This document shows positions 45,932 to 57,154 of a stretch of DNA of 64,000 bases, in pieces. Origin of the DNA: Ceratodon purpureus (taxonomy: Eukaryota; Streptophyta; Bryopsida; Pseudoditrichales; Ditrichaceae). The notes beneath the pieces were generated by a model. It did no database searches and had not been told where the DNA came from. It was given only the letters and a program-made list of their open reading frames with translations. The DNA is taken from contig CM026427.1 of NCBI GenBank assembly GCA_014871385.1, positions 17,830,398 through 17,894,397 on the forward strand, read 5' to 3'. A program made the translations under genes and the position numbers. Position 1 is the first letter of the stretch, and every line of letters starts with the position of its first letter.

Positions 45932-48900
45932 ATGCCTCCAAGAAAACTCCCCCTAGAACGAATTAATGAGGTAGAGGACGCTGCACAACAAGATGACCCT
46001 GAATCAACGAAAGAGTTTCTCATATGGATGAAACAACAAATGACTGACTTGGTAAACAAAAATGAGGCCACTAATGCCAAGTTGGAATTACTTAGCGCTC
46101 AATATCATACCCTCTAAGAAAGTCGGACACCAGAAGCCGTCAACACGGCACACCAGGCTTCGGAAGCACTCCCTGAAGCATTACGATCCACTACGTTCCC
46201 TCGGAATAACCACACAGCCGCCACGCTTCCTAGCCAAGGTGATACCAGTAAAACAACCAACTATCCCAAGATATCATACCCGGTGTTCGATGAATCAGGG
46301 GACCCAAATTGGCATGTTTGAAGATTTAAAGTCATTGCTAGGACTAATGGAGTCACTAATAACGATGATCTCTAGAACATTTTTGGGACCACACTCCAAG
46401 GCAACCACATCAATTGGTATATTGATTTTGAGACAGAGCATTCTCATGCTACTTGGGAAGACATAGAACGAAGTTTTCTTCACAAGTTCAGAAAGCTCAA
46501 AAATAGCTCAGAAGTCCTACGTGCTTTAGGAAGCATTACCCAAGATAAGAACGAACCAGTAGACAAAATTTATGACAGGTTTAAATAGCTTGCTAATAAA
46601 CTAAGTCAACGTCCTGAAGAGGACTATCTTTGTGAATGGTTTAAGAAAGGCTTATAACCCTGGATTTAACAAGGTATTGTGATCCGAGGAGTTAAAACCT
46701 TGCAGGATATTCTGACCGCAGCTAATGATATCAGCAGAGAACTGGGAGCCTTAAACCGAGTACAAGCGCCCCTGTTACCCCTGCCTAACTTACGACTAGA
46801 AAACAAGCCCCCTCTAGCTCCTTGCTCCAACTGCGGAAAAATCCATGGAGGACGCTGCTGGTACGCTAACACCACGACGCGGCCAGAGGATACTCGACGT
46901 CCTCGACCTACCACGGCAGCCGTGTACCCAGAAGAAATAAATGTGGATGTTGTCCAGCCAAATCGAGGGGATGCTTGCTGGGAATGTGGCTCGCTAAATC
47001 ATAGACGAAGCCAATGTCCCCAGTTACACCAACGTTGGGCTCAATATCGGTCCACCTCCGGGCAGCAAGGGCCCATGGACCACCAGAAGACCCTTGGCAC
47101 TCCTAGGCAAGGAGGAGTTACATTAACTGAAGTCTATGGAGTCGAAACCAATGTTTCTACCATTAGTACCGCAGTAGTAACCACTCGATCCAAGGGTCCC
47201 ACGGAATCTCATGCGGTCGAACATCGGAAACCTTTTCCCGAAAATCACTCGGAAAGACTACATAAAATACGACAGGATCTACTAGAAGGACTAGAAAACG
47301 CACACACCCCTTCACATCTACAACAGATTTTAGAGGATACCAACGTCACTATTACTCTGTCCAAGTTAATCAAGTTAAGCCCAGAGCTTCAAAAATATCT
47401 ACAGCAAGCGGCCTCACCTGAAAGAACACCAGATACAGAGATCATAGAAGTTAACGCTACCACTTTGGATCTGGATGCCGCGGTAATCCATTTACAACTA
47501 GGAACCCATGAGTTAGCCAATGTCTTAGTAGATGGAGGGTCCGGGGTGAATGTCATGAGCAACCACTTGAGAAAACAGTTAGGGCTGCCCTCACCAAGGT
47601 TGGCCCAGTTTATTTTTCGAATGGCAAATGATGCCCCGGTAACACCTTTGGGCATACTATCCGCGGTAGACATTACCACACATGGTGTGTCGACCCGCGC
47701 TACATTTGTAATAATTGACATGCCAAATAGCAGTAGTTTTCCGATAATCCTGGGACGACCTTGGTTGAGGGACATGAATGCCATTCATGACTGGTCTAGG
47801 AACCAGATACGTATCCAACGACAAGGAAAAACCGTGGTTATTTCCGTAGATAGCTGTATCACAAGAGCCAAGGCCGATCAGATTTGACACAAGGCTAGGA
47901 CTAATTGGACCAAGGGTTTATCTCCCAAACAGGAAGCCATGGTGTTCCAGGCCCATCCTGATTTAATCCCAGTAGCAGAAATACATCTGGCCAGCATGGT
48001 AGCTGAGCACGACAGAATGGATATACCATCACATTTCTCCCAGGAACTTCTGGAAAACATCACAGTCAATGCCGTTCCTCCCAATCAAACCCTGCAGCAG
48101 GAAGTCGTTACAGGTTGGTCCCATGGAGCCAAAGACAAAGTGGAGTTAGTTAATCTAGGAACCACAGAAAATCCCAAGTATATCAAAATCAACTCCGACG
48201 CCCCAGATCAGGTTAAACAAGCCGCAATAGTTTTGTTTCATGAGTATCATGACATCTTTGCCTGGGGACACGAGGACCTCAAGGGGATACCTTCAACATT
48301 AGCAGAGCATACCATAGATTTGGTACCTAATGCCACCCCAGTACAGCAACGAAGATATCGAATGAATCCAAATTATGCTGAGAGGGTCAAGGCGGAACTA
48401 GACAAGCTCTTGAAAGCCAAGTTTATCTCACCTATAGACTCTGCCCCCTGGTTGTCTCCCATGGTGATCATCCCCAAGAAAAATGGAACATTAAGGATTT
48501 GTGTAGACTTCCGCAAATTAAATGCCGCTACCAAGAAAGATCATTATCCCTTGCCTTACATGGAAGAAATCATTGATGAAGTAGCACGCCATGAAATGTA
48601 TTCATTTCTAGATTGTTTTTCAGGGTATTACCAGGTTGCCATGGCAGAACAAGATAAAAACAAAACAGCGTTTTCAATAGAATGGGGCCCGTATCAGTTC
48701 GAGAGAATGCCTTTCGGAGCCAAAAATGCCCTCATGACATTCCAGCGTGTCATGGAGTTAATATTCCGACCATATTTGAAGAGATTTTTTTGGATTTATT
48801 TAGACGATGGAACGGTTTATGGACACATTAAAGATCATGTTTCTCAACTCAGGCAAATCTTTGAGGCTTGCCGTGCCAATGGAGTAAGCTTAAACGCTGA

Positions 48901-50845
48901 CAAATGCATGTTTCTCTTTTTTGCCGGGGTAATACTAGGCTACAATGTCTGCAAATATGGCAAGCTCCCTGACCCCGAGAAAATCAAGGATATCCTGGAA
49001 ATCACACCCCCCACAGATCAAAAGGGGATACATCGTCTCCTAATACTATCACAATTCAATAGAATATACATTGAAAAGTTAGCCCACATAACTGCACCAA
49101 TCACTGCGCTCAACCATACCAAATACAAGTACCCCCAAGATTGGACCTTAGAAGCCCAGGCCGCCCTTGAGAAAATTAAAGTGGCTTATTCTCGCGCCCC
49201 CATTCTCATCGCACCAAACTGGTCCAAGCCCTTTCATGTTCATACAGATGCATCCAACACTGCGGTTGGAGTCATGTTAGCTCAGAATTTAAACGGCAAG
49301 TATGATCAACCAGTAGCCTATGCCAGTCGTCTCCTAAACCAGGCAGAAAGGAATTACTCTACCACTGAAAGGGAAGCCTTGGCCATGATTTAAGCTGTTA
49401 AAAAATTTCGACATTATCTACTTGGAAACAAGTTTCGCTTCATGGTTGACCACCATAGCTTGTCTTACCTGGTTAACCAACCCTTGGTTACAAAGAGGGT
49501 AGCTCGTTGGATAATGATACTCCTTGAATATGATTTTGAGGTGGTTTATGTCCCTGGTAAACGCCACATAGTGGCTGACTATCTGTCCAGGGATTCCAAG
49601 GTCACGGAGGAAGGTATTGACGATTCATTTAATGAACCATACATTCAAACAGCTAGCATTGACATCGAGATCCCTAGCGACTGGCGGGGTGACATTATGC
49701 GATACCTCACCAAGGGCACCACGCCCCCAGGACTCTCAGGTTCTCGTAAAATCAGCTTTGTACGGACCACCCTGCCTTATACAGTAATACATGGGCAGCT
49801 CTACCGACGCGGTCTCGACCAGGAGACCCGGCTCTGTGTACCCAAGGGGGAAGAAACGAACATTATCTCCATCCTCCATGACGGCCCAGCAGGGGGACAT
49901 CAAGGTCCCGAAACCACGATAAAAAAGATTCTAGGAGCCCGTTAGTGGTGGCCAACATTACACAAGGATGTCCATGCAGACATTAAGAATTGTCATGCGT
50001 GTCAGGTTTCAACAACAAATTTCCAATATCAAGGTCATGTGCCTCTAAAAACAATTCCACCATTAGGCCCATTCCAACGATGGGGGCTGGATTTTGTTGG
50101 CCCAATACGTCCTGTAACAAAACAATGATACAAGTATATCTTGGCTGCCACAGATTATACCACAAAATGGGTAGAAGCCAAACCATTAAGAACCAATACC
50201 GCCCTGGTAACAGCGTCTTTCATATATGACAGTATTATTACTCGCTTCGGGTGCCCCTTGGAAATCGTGTCAGATCAAGGTTCCCACTTCGTTAACGCAG
50301 TCATAGAAGACTTGTTAGATAATCACATTATCAAGCACAGGACCAGCACCGTTTATTATCCCCAAGGAAATGGCCAGGCGGAATCCACTAACAAAACCTT
50401 GATAAACATGTTACGTAGGTTCATCCATGCTAACCAGAGCGATTGCGATGACTGCTTACCAGCTGCTCTATGGGCATATTGCGTAGCCACAAAAACAGCT
50501 ACTCAAGTCAGTCCATTTGAAATGGTCTATGGGACCCAACCATTACTACCTACAGAATATATTGCTCCCACTTTCCAATCATTACAAACCAAGGATTATA
50601 CGCCGCACAGGGTCTTGGCTGCTCGAATACAAGATATACATCATCTGGAGGAGATCCGAGCCCAAGCCATCCAAAACATACAGCACAGACAGGAGCTAAC
50701 CACAAGACATTTTCAGTCTACCAAACCAGTTAGGAATTTTCAAAAGGGTGACCAGGTACTATGGTGTCCCAGGGACCCCAAGATACGGAAGACAAAGTTC
50801 GAATCAATTTGGCATGGACCATATAGGGTCCAGTTAGTACTTCCC
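45932..50845 (+). pseudogene. gag-pol polyprotein of the young gypsy element, ten in-frame stops
   Basis: One frame runs from ATG 45932 (MPPRKLPLERINEVEDA) to about 50845. In order: gag core (about 46400-46660), two Cys/His clusters (CSNCGKIHGGRCWY, 46830; CWECGSLNHRRSQC, 46978), retropepsin (VDGGSGVNVM, 47530), RT (ICVDFRKLNAATKKDHYPLP, 48500; YLDD, 48800), RNase H (HTDAS, 49243; YSTTEREALAM), and integrase with HHCC zinc site (ILHDGPAGGH; NCHACQ, 49991). Integrase catalytic D, D and E lie in [15 protein letters not shown] and GQAEST. Stop triplets begin at 46115, 46319, 46373, 46586, 46655, 46667, 47885, 49391, 49943 and 50126. A frameshift near 50846 leads into the integrase tail. The catalytic residues are retained despite the stops. 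Confidence 0.9.
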
Positions 50846-51474
50846 AACACACGGTTTTACTAGTAAACAACGAGAATTTTGATACCCACGCAACTATAGT
50901 AAATTCCACAAAATTAAAACACTATCATTCGGACACCCCAGTAACCACGCCCACACTCAGCTTGGGGGAAATTTACAACAAATTAGCCACGGAAGCTCAG
51001 ACAAATTTGGATGACTTGGATACATCCATCCCCTCGGCCTCCGAGGAAACAAATGACACCGTGGAAATTCATGTGAGCCACATCCGCGTGTGCCTTCCAG
51101 CTGGCCAAGGCCAACTTGAATGTCCCAACGATGGGACATACCCAGGCCCTACTGATTTCCGCATCAATGGGCCCCCGCCGCCACCATCTACGCTAGGATG
51201 TAGGCAAGGTCATCTCCACCATGGCAGCCCTTGCCCATTAGTCCAGTCTCGGCCGCCAAGGCCCCAGGGATCATCATCAGCACACCCAGGGTCACTTCAT
51301 CTTCCTTCTCCTCTCTCAAGTCTCCCTGTTTTTCCTCCTCCACTGCAGCCATTGCGCGCTGGCTCAGTCCGCGAGGCCCTATACATCGTCTCTTCTCCTG
51401 GTATTTCCTTGCAGCCCCGTCTTCCTCTTCTCTTGCCCTGGCTCTCACACCCAGCACACACATTGTTAGTCACC
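50846..51474 (+). pseudogene. Integrase C-terminal tail after the frameshift
   Basis: In the shifted frame the protein continues [20 protein letters not shown] and then LKHYHSDTPVTT, the usual end of the integrase GPY/F region. It then runs into a Pro/Ser-rich stretch with no stop before the next ORF. It may contain an unseen splice junction. Confidence 0.6.
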
Positions 51475-53613
51475 ATGAAGGCAGCTAGGAAACCATACCC
51501 TCCCTTCTATGTCCCGCGTATGATTTTAGAATGGAAGCGCAAGCCGGATCTTATTTGGCACACCGAGGTCGGACAAGGCAAATACTGGACACTGGTAGAA
51601 GGAAAGGTGAACATCAAGCACTGCAACAAATTCATGGCATCCATGCGAACTCGGGATGAGACAGAACTTTACCCATCCGGGATGGTGGAAGGAGTGTTGG
51701 TGCAGTTCTCCGCGCGCTATCTGCACAAGTTTTTTGGCTGGGACGGCTTGGGAGTCACGGCTTGGAGCAGTGACTGCCGACATCCACAGCCCGACATAGC
51801 GGCCCGCGTCGGCAATCTGCAGCTCAAGGAGGACAAGACGTACGATGTATTCGCCTTGGGTGATAATTTGACAGACCCATGGTTTTCACGTATGCGTGGA
51901 GTGTTAAGTCAGGTGTATTTTCAGAACAATTGTAATGGCATTCAGCCAGAACAGTTGTCCTTACTCCTCATAGCCGACCAGGGTGAAAAAATCAATTGAG
52001 GAATGTTAGTAGAACAGAACTTCCGCGTTCAGCTGCTTGGGCATCGGAAGGATCTTGACTACCACAGCCCCATTGGGCCATTCCTTGGCGCGTACATCCA
52101 AAACTACCTGGCATTCTATCGAAGGCATGGCAAAGGTCGTCTGATGGGGACCTTCTTCGACATTCAGCGGGCGCTCGCCACGGCTGCGGCACGCGACCCT
52201 AATCTCCGAGGACCAAGCAAGCGTCCACAAAGCGAGGAACTTGCCAAGCCAACAGGGACAATATCAGTATTGCAAGCAGCAACCGCATGGGGGCCATGTG
52301 CGACAAGATTTCACACCAAGAGCTTGGCTCTTGCGGAATGCGTAGGGGAGATGCTGGAATGGATTCGCACAGCGGAACAGGAGAAGGAGGAGCAGAAAGA
52401 CATGGAGGATCGCTACAGACGCAAGGTGACCTCGGCTATCCAGGGCGCCCGAGACCAGGCCCAACGGGTCCTCAACAACACACACAGTGAGTACCGCCAG
52501 CAGATAGAAGAGAAGGATCGAACCCTGGACAACTTGCGTCACCAAGTTGCTAATTTTGAACTCGAGATCAGGGCAGCGCAAGACCACGTAGCCAAGGAAA
52601 AAGCCAGTGCTGTGGAGCGCGTCCAACACCTGGAACAGCAAGGACAAGAGTACTTAGCAAGGTGCAAGGCTCTTACATCACAAAACGAGGCATTGAGGCA
52701 AGGACAGAAGTCACAGGGCGCAGAGGAGAGCTCATACCTTCAAGATCAGAGGGCCACGGCCGAGCAAGCTCTCCAAGAGTTCGAGGCTAATAAGGCAGGA
52801 TGGATTCACATGGCCGCCAAACTGATCACCAACAGTGCGTATGTGTGGCTCCAGGAGCACCCTTCAACCACAGCAAATCCTCCACAAGAATTTCTCGATC
52901 ATTGTATCGATTCTACATTGGCCACCATGGAGTTAGAACAGTCCGAAAATGACTGGGAAAACAAGGAGTTAGACAACATAGACTTCGATAACTTGGATGT
53001 AGAGGCCCTGTCTATGCCACCAACTACCAATCCAGCCCCGATCAGCCCCATCCAGGTACCCAAGGCAGAAACGCGGCCCCCAAGCATCCGCATTTCCGAT
53101 GATAAGGATCGAGCAGAGCGCGTGGATATCCCTGAACAGTTCACAGATCCCGAGGACACTCCAGAGCCGTCACCACACCCGCCTACACAAACCCGAGCTT
53201 CACCCCCACAGGTGAATTCTATGGTATCCCTGCGCCCCAAGTCTTTTAAAAATCATAAGGATGCCTTGAAACAAATAGAAGAGGAATTTAACCTCGAGGA
53301 ACCGAACAGCCATGAAGAGGAAGCCGAAGAAGAATTAGCAACTGCAATTGCAGAAGTCAAGAGATATTTTAGTGCTAACCCTGACCTCGTTGCCATGTAC
53401 AGTGACCCCGAGGCTAACCATGTGCAATGCCCTGCCTGCAATAAAACATTAGGCAAGACGGTCTATGATATTTACCAACATGCGACTACCTCTAGGACAC
53501 AGCACAACCTAATTCATCGAGGTGTGGGTGCAGCCATAGTTGACATCTATGGCAACCAAGCTCCTCCGCGAAGACTTGCACATGTGCCCAGAGAAGAAAC
53601 CCGACCGGACTGA
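51475..53613 (+). pseudogene. Extra ORF after pol: coiled-coil protein with C-terminal finger
   Basis: About 712 codons from ATG 51475 (MKAARKPYPPFYVPRMILEW) with one in-frame TGA at 51997. Residues about 1-260 form a globular-looking region (YLHKFFGWDGLG; WFSRMRGVLSQVYF) that recalls the putative plant transposon protein domain found after pol in Athila/Tat elements. About 300-430 is a long charged coiled coil (EYRQQIEEKDRTLDNLRHQV). An acidic, Pro-rich part follows. The end (53426-53520) has CPACNKTLGKTVYDIYQH..TSRTQH, a possible zinc-binding motif. Function unknown. It occupies the place of an envelope-like gene, but no signal peptide or membrane helix is visible. Confidence 0.7.
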
Positions 53614-53671
53614 CAACCCGCCCACCGACGCACGCGTGGCTGACCTGCAATCCGGGACGGATTGCAATCTC

Positions 53672-53686
53672 GAAGGGAGGGCTAAA
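53672..53686 (+). promoter_or_regulatory. Polypurine tract of the young element
   Basis: GAAGGGAGGGCTAAA lies directly before the right LTR and is the plus-strand primer site. Confidence 0.8.
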
Positions 53687-54370
53687 TGTTACCAAAGACA
53701 ACCACGATGACCAAGGCAAGCAGGGGCGGTGGAAACTAACAGTGCAGCCAAGGGAAGGAGCAGTCGAAGAAGCAAAGTAGTAGTTGTAGCCGAAAAATAG
53801 GATAGTCTTAGAGTATAAAGCAGGGTAGCTAGGAGAAACTCACACTCTTCATATTACCAGACAATGTTGAGTTAGTGTCGCAGTCTGCTTGTTTTCCTTG
53901 TACCCATGAGCCTCGTTACTCCGTGAGGACCTGGGGTTTTTCCAGTTAATAGACTTGCCTCTCTACCCACCCCCTCCGCTGCTCCTTACCTAATATTCCT
54001 TGAACTGTTTGCGTGACTACTTCTCTAACCCTAACCATGAAATACTAGGTGATGAGTGAGGCCACACATACTACTGTCCTGCAAACACATTTGTTTCTAC
54101 CTTGTTGTCCCGGGTCAGTCTGCATCTCCTAAGTGTCTTTACTATTCTCTGCAAAGCCCTTCACGTGCCCTAAGAAACTCGTCTTCCTTGAGTCTCTTGT
54201 TAGCCTAAGGAAGTCCTAACGGTCTGAGTCCTGGTCCTAGGACCCCCAGGGTATCCATGACCGTGTTCCTCTCTCCAACCCCCTTGCCCGTGCCCGTTGG
54301 TCACCGGTTCCCACGCCCTCCTTGTCCTATCACCGCCTCCAGCAACTCCATCACACTTTTCCAAATAACA
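53687..54370 (+). repeat. Right LTR of the young gypsy element
   Basis: 684 bp, same length as the left LTR. By-eye differences: four in the first 25 bases, one in GCAAAG/GCAAAA, one in GAGTTAG/GAGTCAG and one in GATGAG/GATGCG. Confidence 0.92.
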
Positions 54371-54375
54371 GTTCC
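54371..54375 (+). repeat. Target-site duplication GTTCC, right copy
   Basis: Matches 45174-45178. The old element resumes directly after it. Confidence 0.9.
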
Positions 54376-54759
54376 CTAGATGGCTCTTGCGAGCCAACTC
54401 CTTTGCACAGTTGAATTGACCGCCACAGCCTTCTTCAGAGAGCTCTCATGATGATTTTCAGGGTGGCACTGCAGCTTACGGGAAGCAAACTTCTGCAAGC
54501 CAACTTCGACGGTGGTGCATGTTTCAAACTTAAGCTCCAACGCGGTGCTCAAAGGATAGGGACTTCACCACCAGAATTAGCATTACTAGTATCTAGGCTA
54601 GGATTCTAGGTTTTAATACCAAGAATTAGTTTTCTTCTAAACCATAACCTAGTGCAAACAATTTTTCTTACTCTACCCCACTTAGCCTCATTTCCATTTT
54701 CCATCCTATCCCTTAGTGTGCAAGCTTTCTAAGGACATACTACAGAAGAAAGGGGATAA
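54376..54759 (+). mobile_element. Old gypsy-type element, right part with polypurine tract
   Basis: The reading frame from before the insertion continues a few codons (RWLLRANSFAQLN) to a stop. Non-coding sequence follows, then a polypurine tract AGAAGAAAGGGGATAA at 54744-54759. No RT or integrase occurs here, so the old element seems to have carried only gag and protease, or to have lost pol. Confidence 0.55.
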
Positions 54760-55315
54760 TGTTAATCGGAGGCTTAGCCTTTTCCCTTAGTTCATCATTT
54801 TTTACCTTTTGAGTCTCATCGACTTAGCTAGGAGTTACTCATCTTCATATAGTAGATGATATTCGTTAGCCGACTCGATGAACCCTATCAGTGCCAACTA
54901 GATGATTTTTGTGAGTACAGAGGTTTAAAAGGCACTTTACGGGTTTGAGTAGTTCATTCTGCTTCAGTGAAGGTAGGATCAGGAAGGTAAGGGGAGAGCT
55001 AGCACACACAGTTTTTGATTTTTGGTAGATATTGCCTTCTATGATGCAGTTTTGATGTTTCTATAACTGTAATTGTGTGTTTTCCATACTCTATAAGGGT
55101 TTTAAGCACTTACAGAAGTTGAATTTTGAGGGATTTAACTGGGTTTGTGAGAGTTTGGACTTAAGGTACATCCTCCCTTTACCATCGGGAATTTCATCCT
55201 CTCCAATGGTAACGTGGTATTTGACGCGCTCCCGCCATTTACTGGCGTGGCATCTAACGTGGAACTGGTAATATCTCACCCGGACCCAAGAAGGAGTGAC
55301 GTGGTGTAATTTGCA
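54760..55315 (+). repeat. Probable right LTR of the old element
   Basis: Starts TGTTAATCGG right after the polypurine tract. The end is uncertain, placed at a TGCA near 55315. No left copy could be found in the window, so this rests on the polypurine tract and TG start. Confidence 0.4.
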
Positions 55316-56947
55316 AAATTTACAATTAGTTGTAAGTCACAGGAATAGGACTCTTTGTTTAGCTTATAACGTTACTAAAGGTCACTATAGCAAGTAAAGA
55401 ACTATAGAATACAAAGTATTTTCTTAAGAGAATCTCTTTACAACTCTTAAGTCTTAACTATCCCAAGTGTCATTACACACTACATTCATACTCTCAAATG
55501 GTCTTAAGGGTCATGGGAGTTCAAATTGACAAGTTAGCATCTCTCTAGGTATTGCCATCGCTTCCTTCCAAGACCAATTTGACAATGCATTTTTTATGCA
55601 TATTCAAGAGTTATTCGTTACTAGGTTCAAATCTATTGTTCTACCTATTTATGCCTATGAGTGATGCTTTGAGATATGCTCTGATAGATCAACTTATCTC
55701 AAGCAATCTCCTTACTTGTCTTGATCTTTTTCCTCTCATCCAACGCATTTCAATTAGATTGTCAATTACTTTCTATTTAGTCTAACTTTAGACTTCATCA
55801 TTCAACTCAACTATACCCCTCTTTTGCATTACTCAATTATACTACAATGAATTTATCGTTTCTTTTATATAAACACATTTAAGTCTATCACAATGAAAAC
55901 TTATAATCATCAAAGGTGATCATTTCTTAACAATTAATCTCAGTTTTGCTCATTAATGCATTCAATATGTGCATTCTACTCAAAGTCACTCATAGTTCTC
56001 AATCCTAGATGGTGAGTCTAAATCAATGAACTATCAAACGATGCTCAAGGAACTCTTATCATACACTTATGGAATTCTTACATTTCCATTGTACTCAATT
56101 TACAACAATATTACGCTGTCAATTGGACAAACTGTTGTACTAATTAATTGAGATTTTCTATCTCTACATCATTCTAGTGAATACTTAATCACTCAAAGTT
56201 CTCCTACACTTATCCTTCCATTATTCAATTTTTTCAATTCAGTCTTCTCTGTAGATTAGACTGTGTCTGGTTGAGTCAGTACTCAACCGGTACTTCTACT
56301 CAGTTTCTTCACTACGTCAATTTGACATGCTCTATGCTTTTCAATTTAACAACCCAATGTATGCACATGGATGCATGGTGGTCCATATACCTTGTCCAAT
56401 CGACCAGTCCAAATAGACATTAAGTATTCTACAATGGAATTCCTTTGTCAATAAGACTGTAACCATTTCCTCATCAAACTGTTCATTCTATTCAGTACAG
56501 TCTATTGGAAATTTGCTCTTTTAGCATATATTCAGTTCAATTTGACAATAAGTTCAAAGTTCAATTAGAGTGAGAGTTCTTCAATTTCAATTTGACATTC
56601 AAGTAGACAATGGATCTCTATTTTGATAATTTTTACATAATGTGACTATCACTCACACACTGTTGTGTGGTGTGGTGTAGTGTTTCATTCTTCTTCCTTA
56701 CTTCCACTGATTCCGTTAATTCCTAAGAGGTGCGACCACTTGTAGGGTCACCTTTACATGGTGTGTCCCTTACTTTCTACATCATGTCCATTTGACTCTG
56801 AATAAGATTTCTACAGTCATCAGGCTATAAAAGTTCCAAATGACTTAATGTTTAGGTTCTATTTCCCCTCCCCCTCCCCCTCCCCCTCCCCCTCTCCCTC
56901 CCCCTCTCCCTTTCCCTCTCCCTTTCTTGCAAATGGCTTGATCGTAG
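55316..56947. other. AT-rich intergenic region
   Basis: No gene recognised. Ends in the pyrimidine tract at 56863-56936. Confidence 0.4.
56863..56936 (+). repeat. (CCCCCT)n polypyrimidine tract
   Basis: TTTCCCCTCCCCCTCCCCCT and on for about 70 bases, drifting to CTCCCTTT. The other strand is a run of GGGGGA units that could fold as a G-quadruplex. It lies just upstream of a splice acceptor and may act as its pyrimidine tract. Confidence 0.85.
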
Positions 56948-57154
56948 ATTGAGGCAAAGATGAAGGACTTCTATAGAAATATGTAGTTCATTAGATGCAT
57001 GATGGAGATAGAAGTTGAGGTAGCAGAGTACTGCTGTCAGCTGAAAGAAAACCTGGTTTATGCTTCTAACTCAACCATAATCAAGAACTACAAAGTTGGT
57101 GTTGGATATTTTACACTTGGGAACGTCTGCAAGTACACGTGGGAGCTGCCATTT
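56948..57154 (+). pseudogene. Single unidentified exon
   Basis: 207 nt (69 codons) between acceptor GATCGTAG and donor GTAAGTTTTC. The open frame reads EVAEYCCQLKENLVYASNST and NYKVGVGYFTLGNVCKYTWE, with one in-frame TAG early on. The composition is strongly protein-like and the splice sites are good, but I do not recognise the family and no neighbouring exons were found. Probably a gene fragment. Confidence 0.35.

Larger units (their letters stand above)
45179..54370 (+). mobile_element. Complete Ty3/gypsy LTR retrotransposon, 9192 bp
   Basis: LTRs of 684 bp (45179-45862 and 53687-54370) both begin TGTTAC and end TAACA. The internal region holds a primer-binding site, gag-protease-RT-RNase H-integrase in one frame, an extra ORF, and a polypurine tract. 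A GTTCC duplication shows insertion into the older element. The pol domain order and the gene after integrase fit the non-chromovirus (Tat/Athila-like) branch, and no chromodomain was seen. LTRs differ at about seven positions by eye (about 1 percent), so insertion was fairly recent. The copy is nevertheless disabled by about eleven in-frame stops and one frameshift. Confidence 0.92.

Noticed and set aside
45932-53613. Reassigned stop codons (TAA/TAG as Gln) in this genome
   Set aside because: The oxygenase, folate carrier and TNP1-like genes end at ordinary stops, and stops inside frames are confined to mobile-element or broken genes. Decay or editing explains them better.
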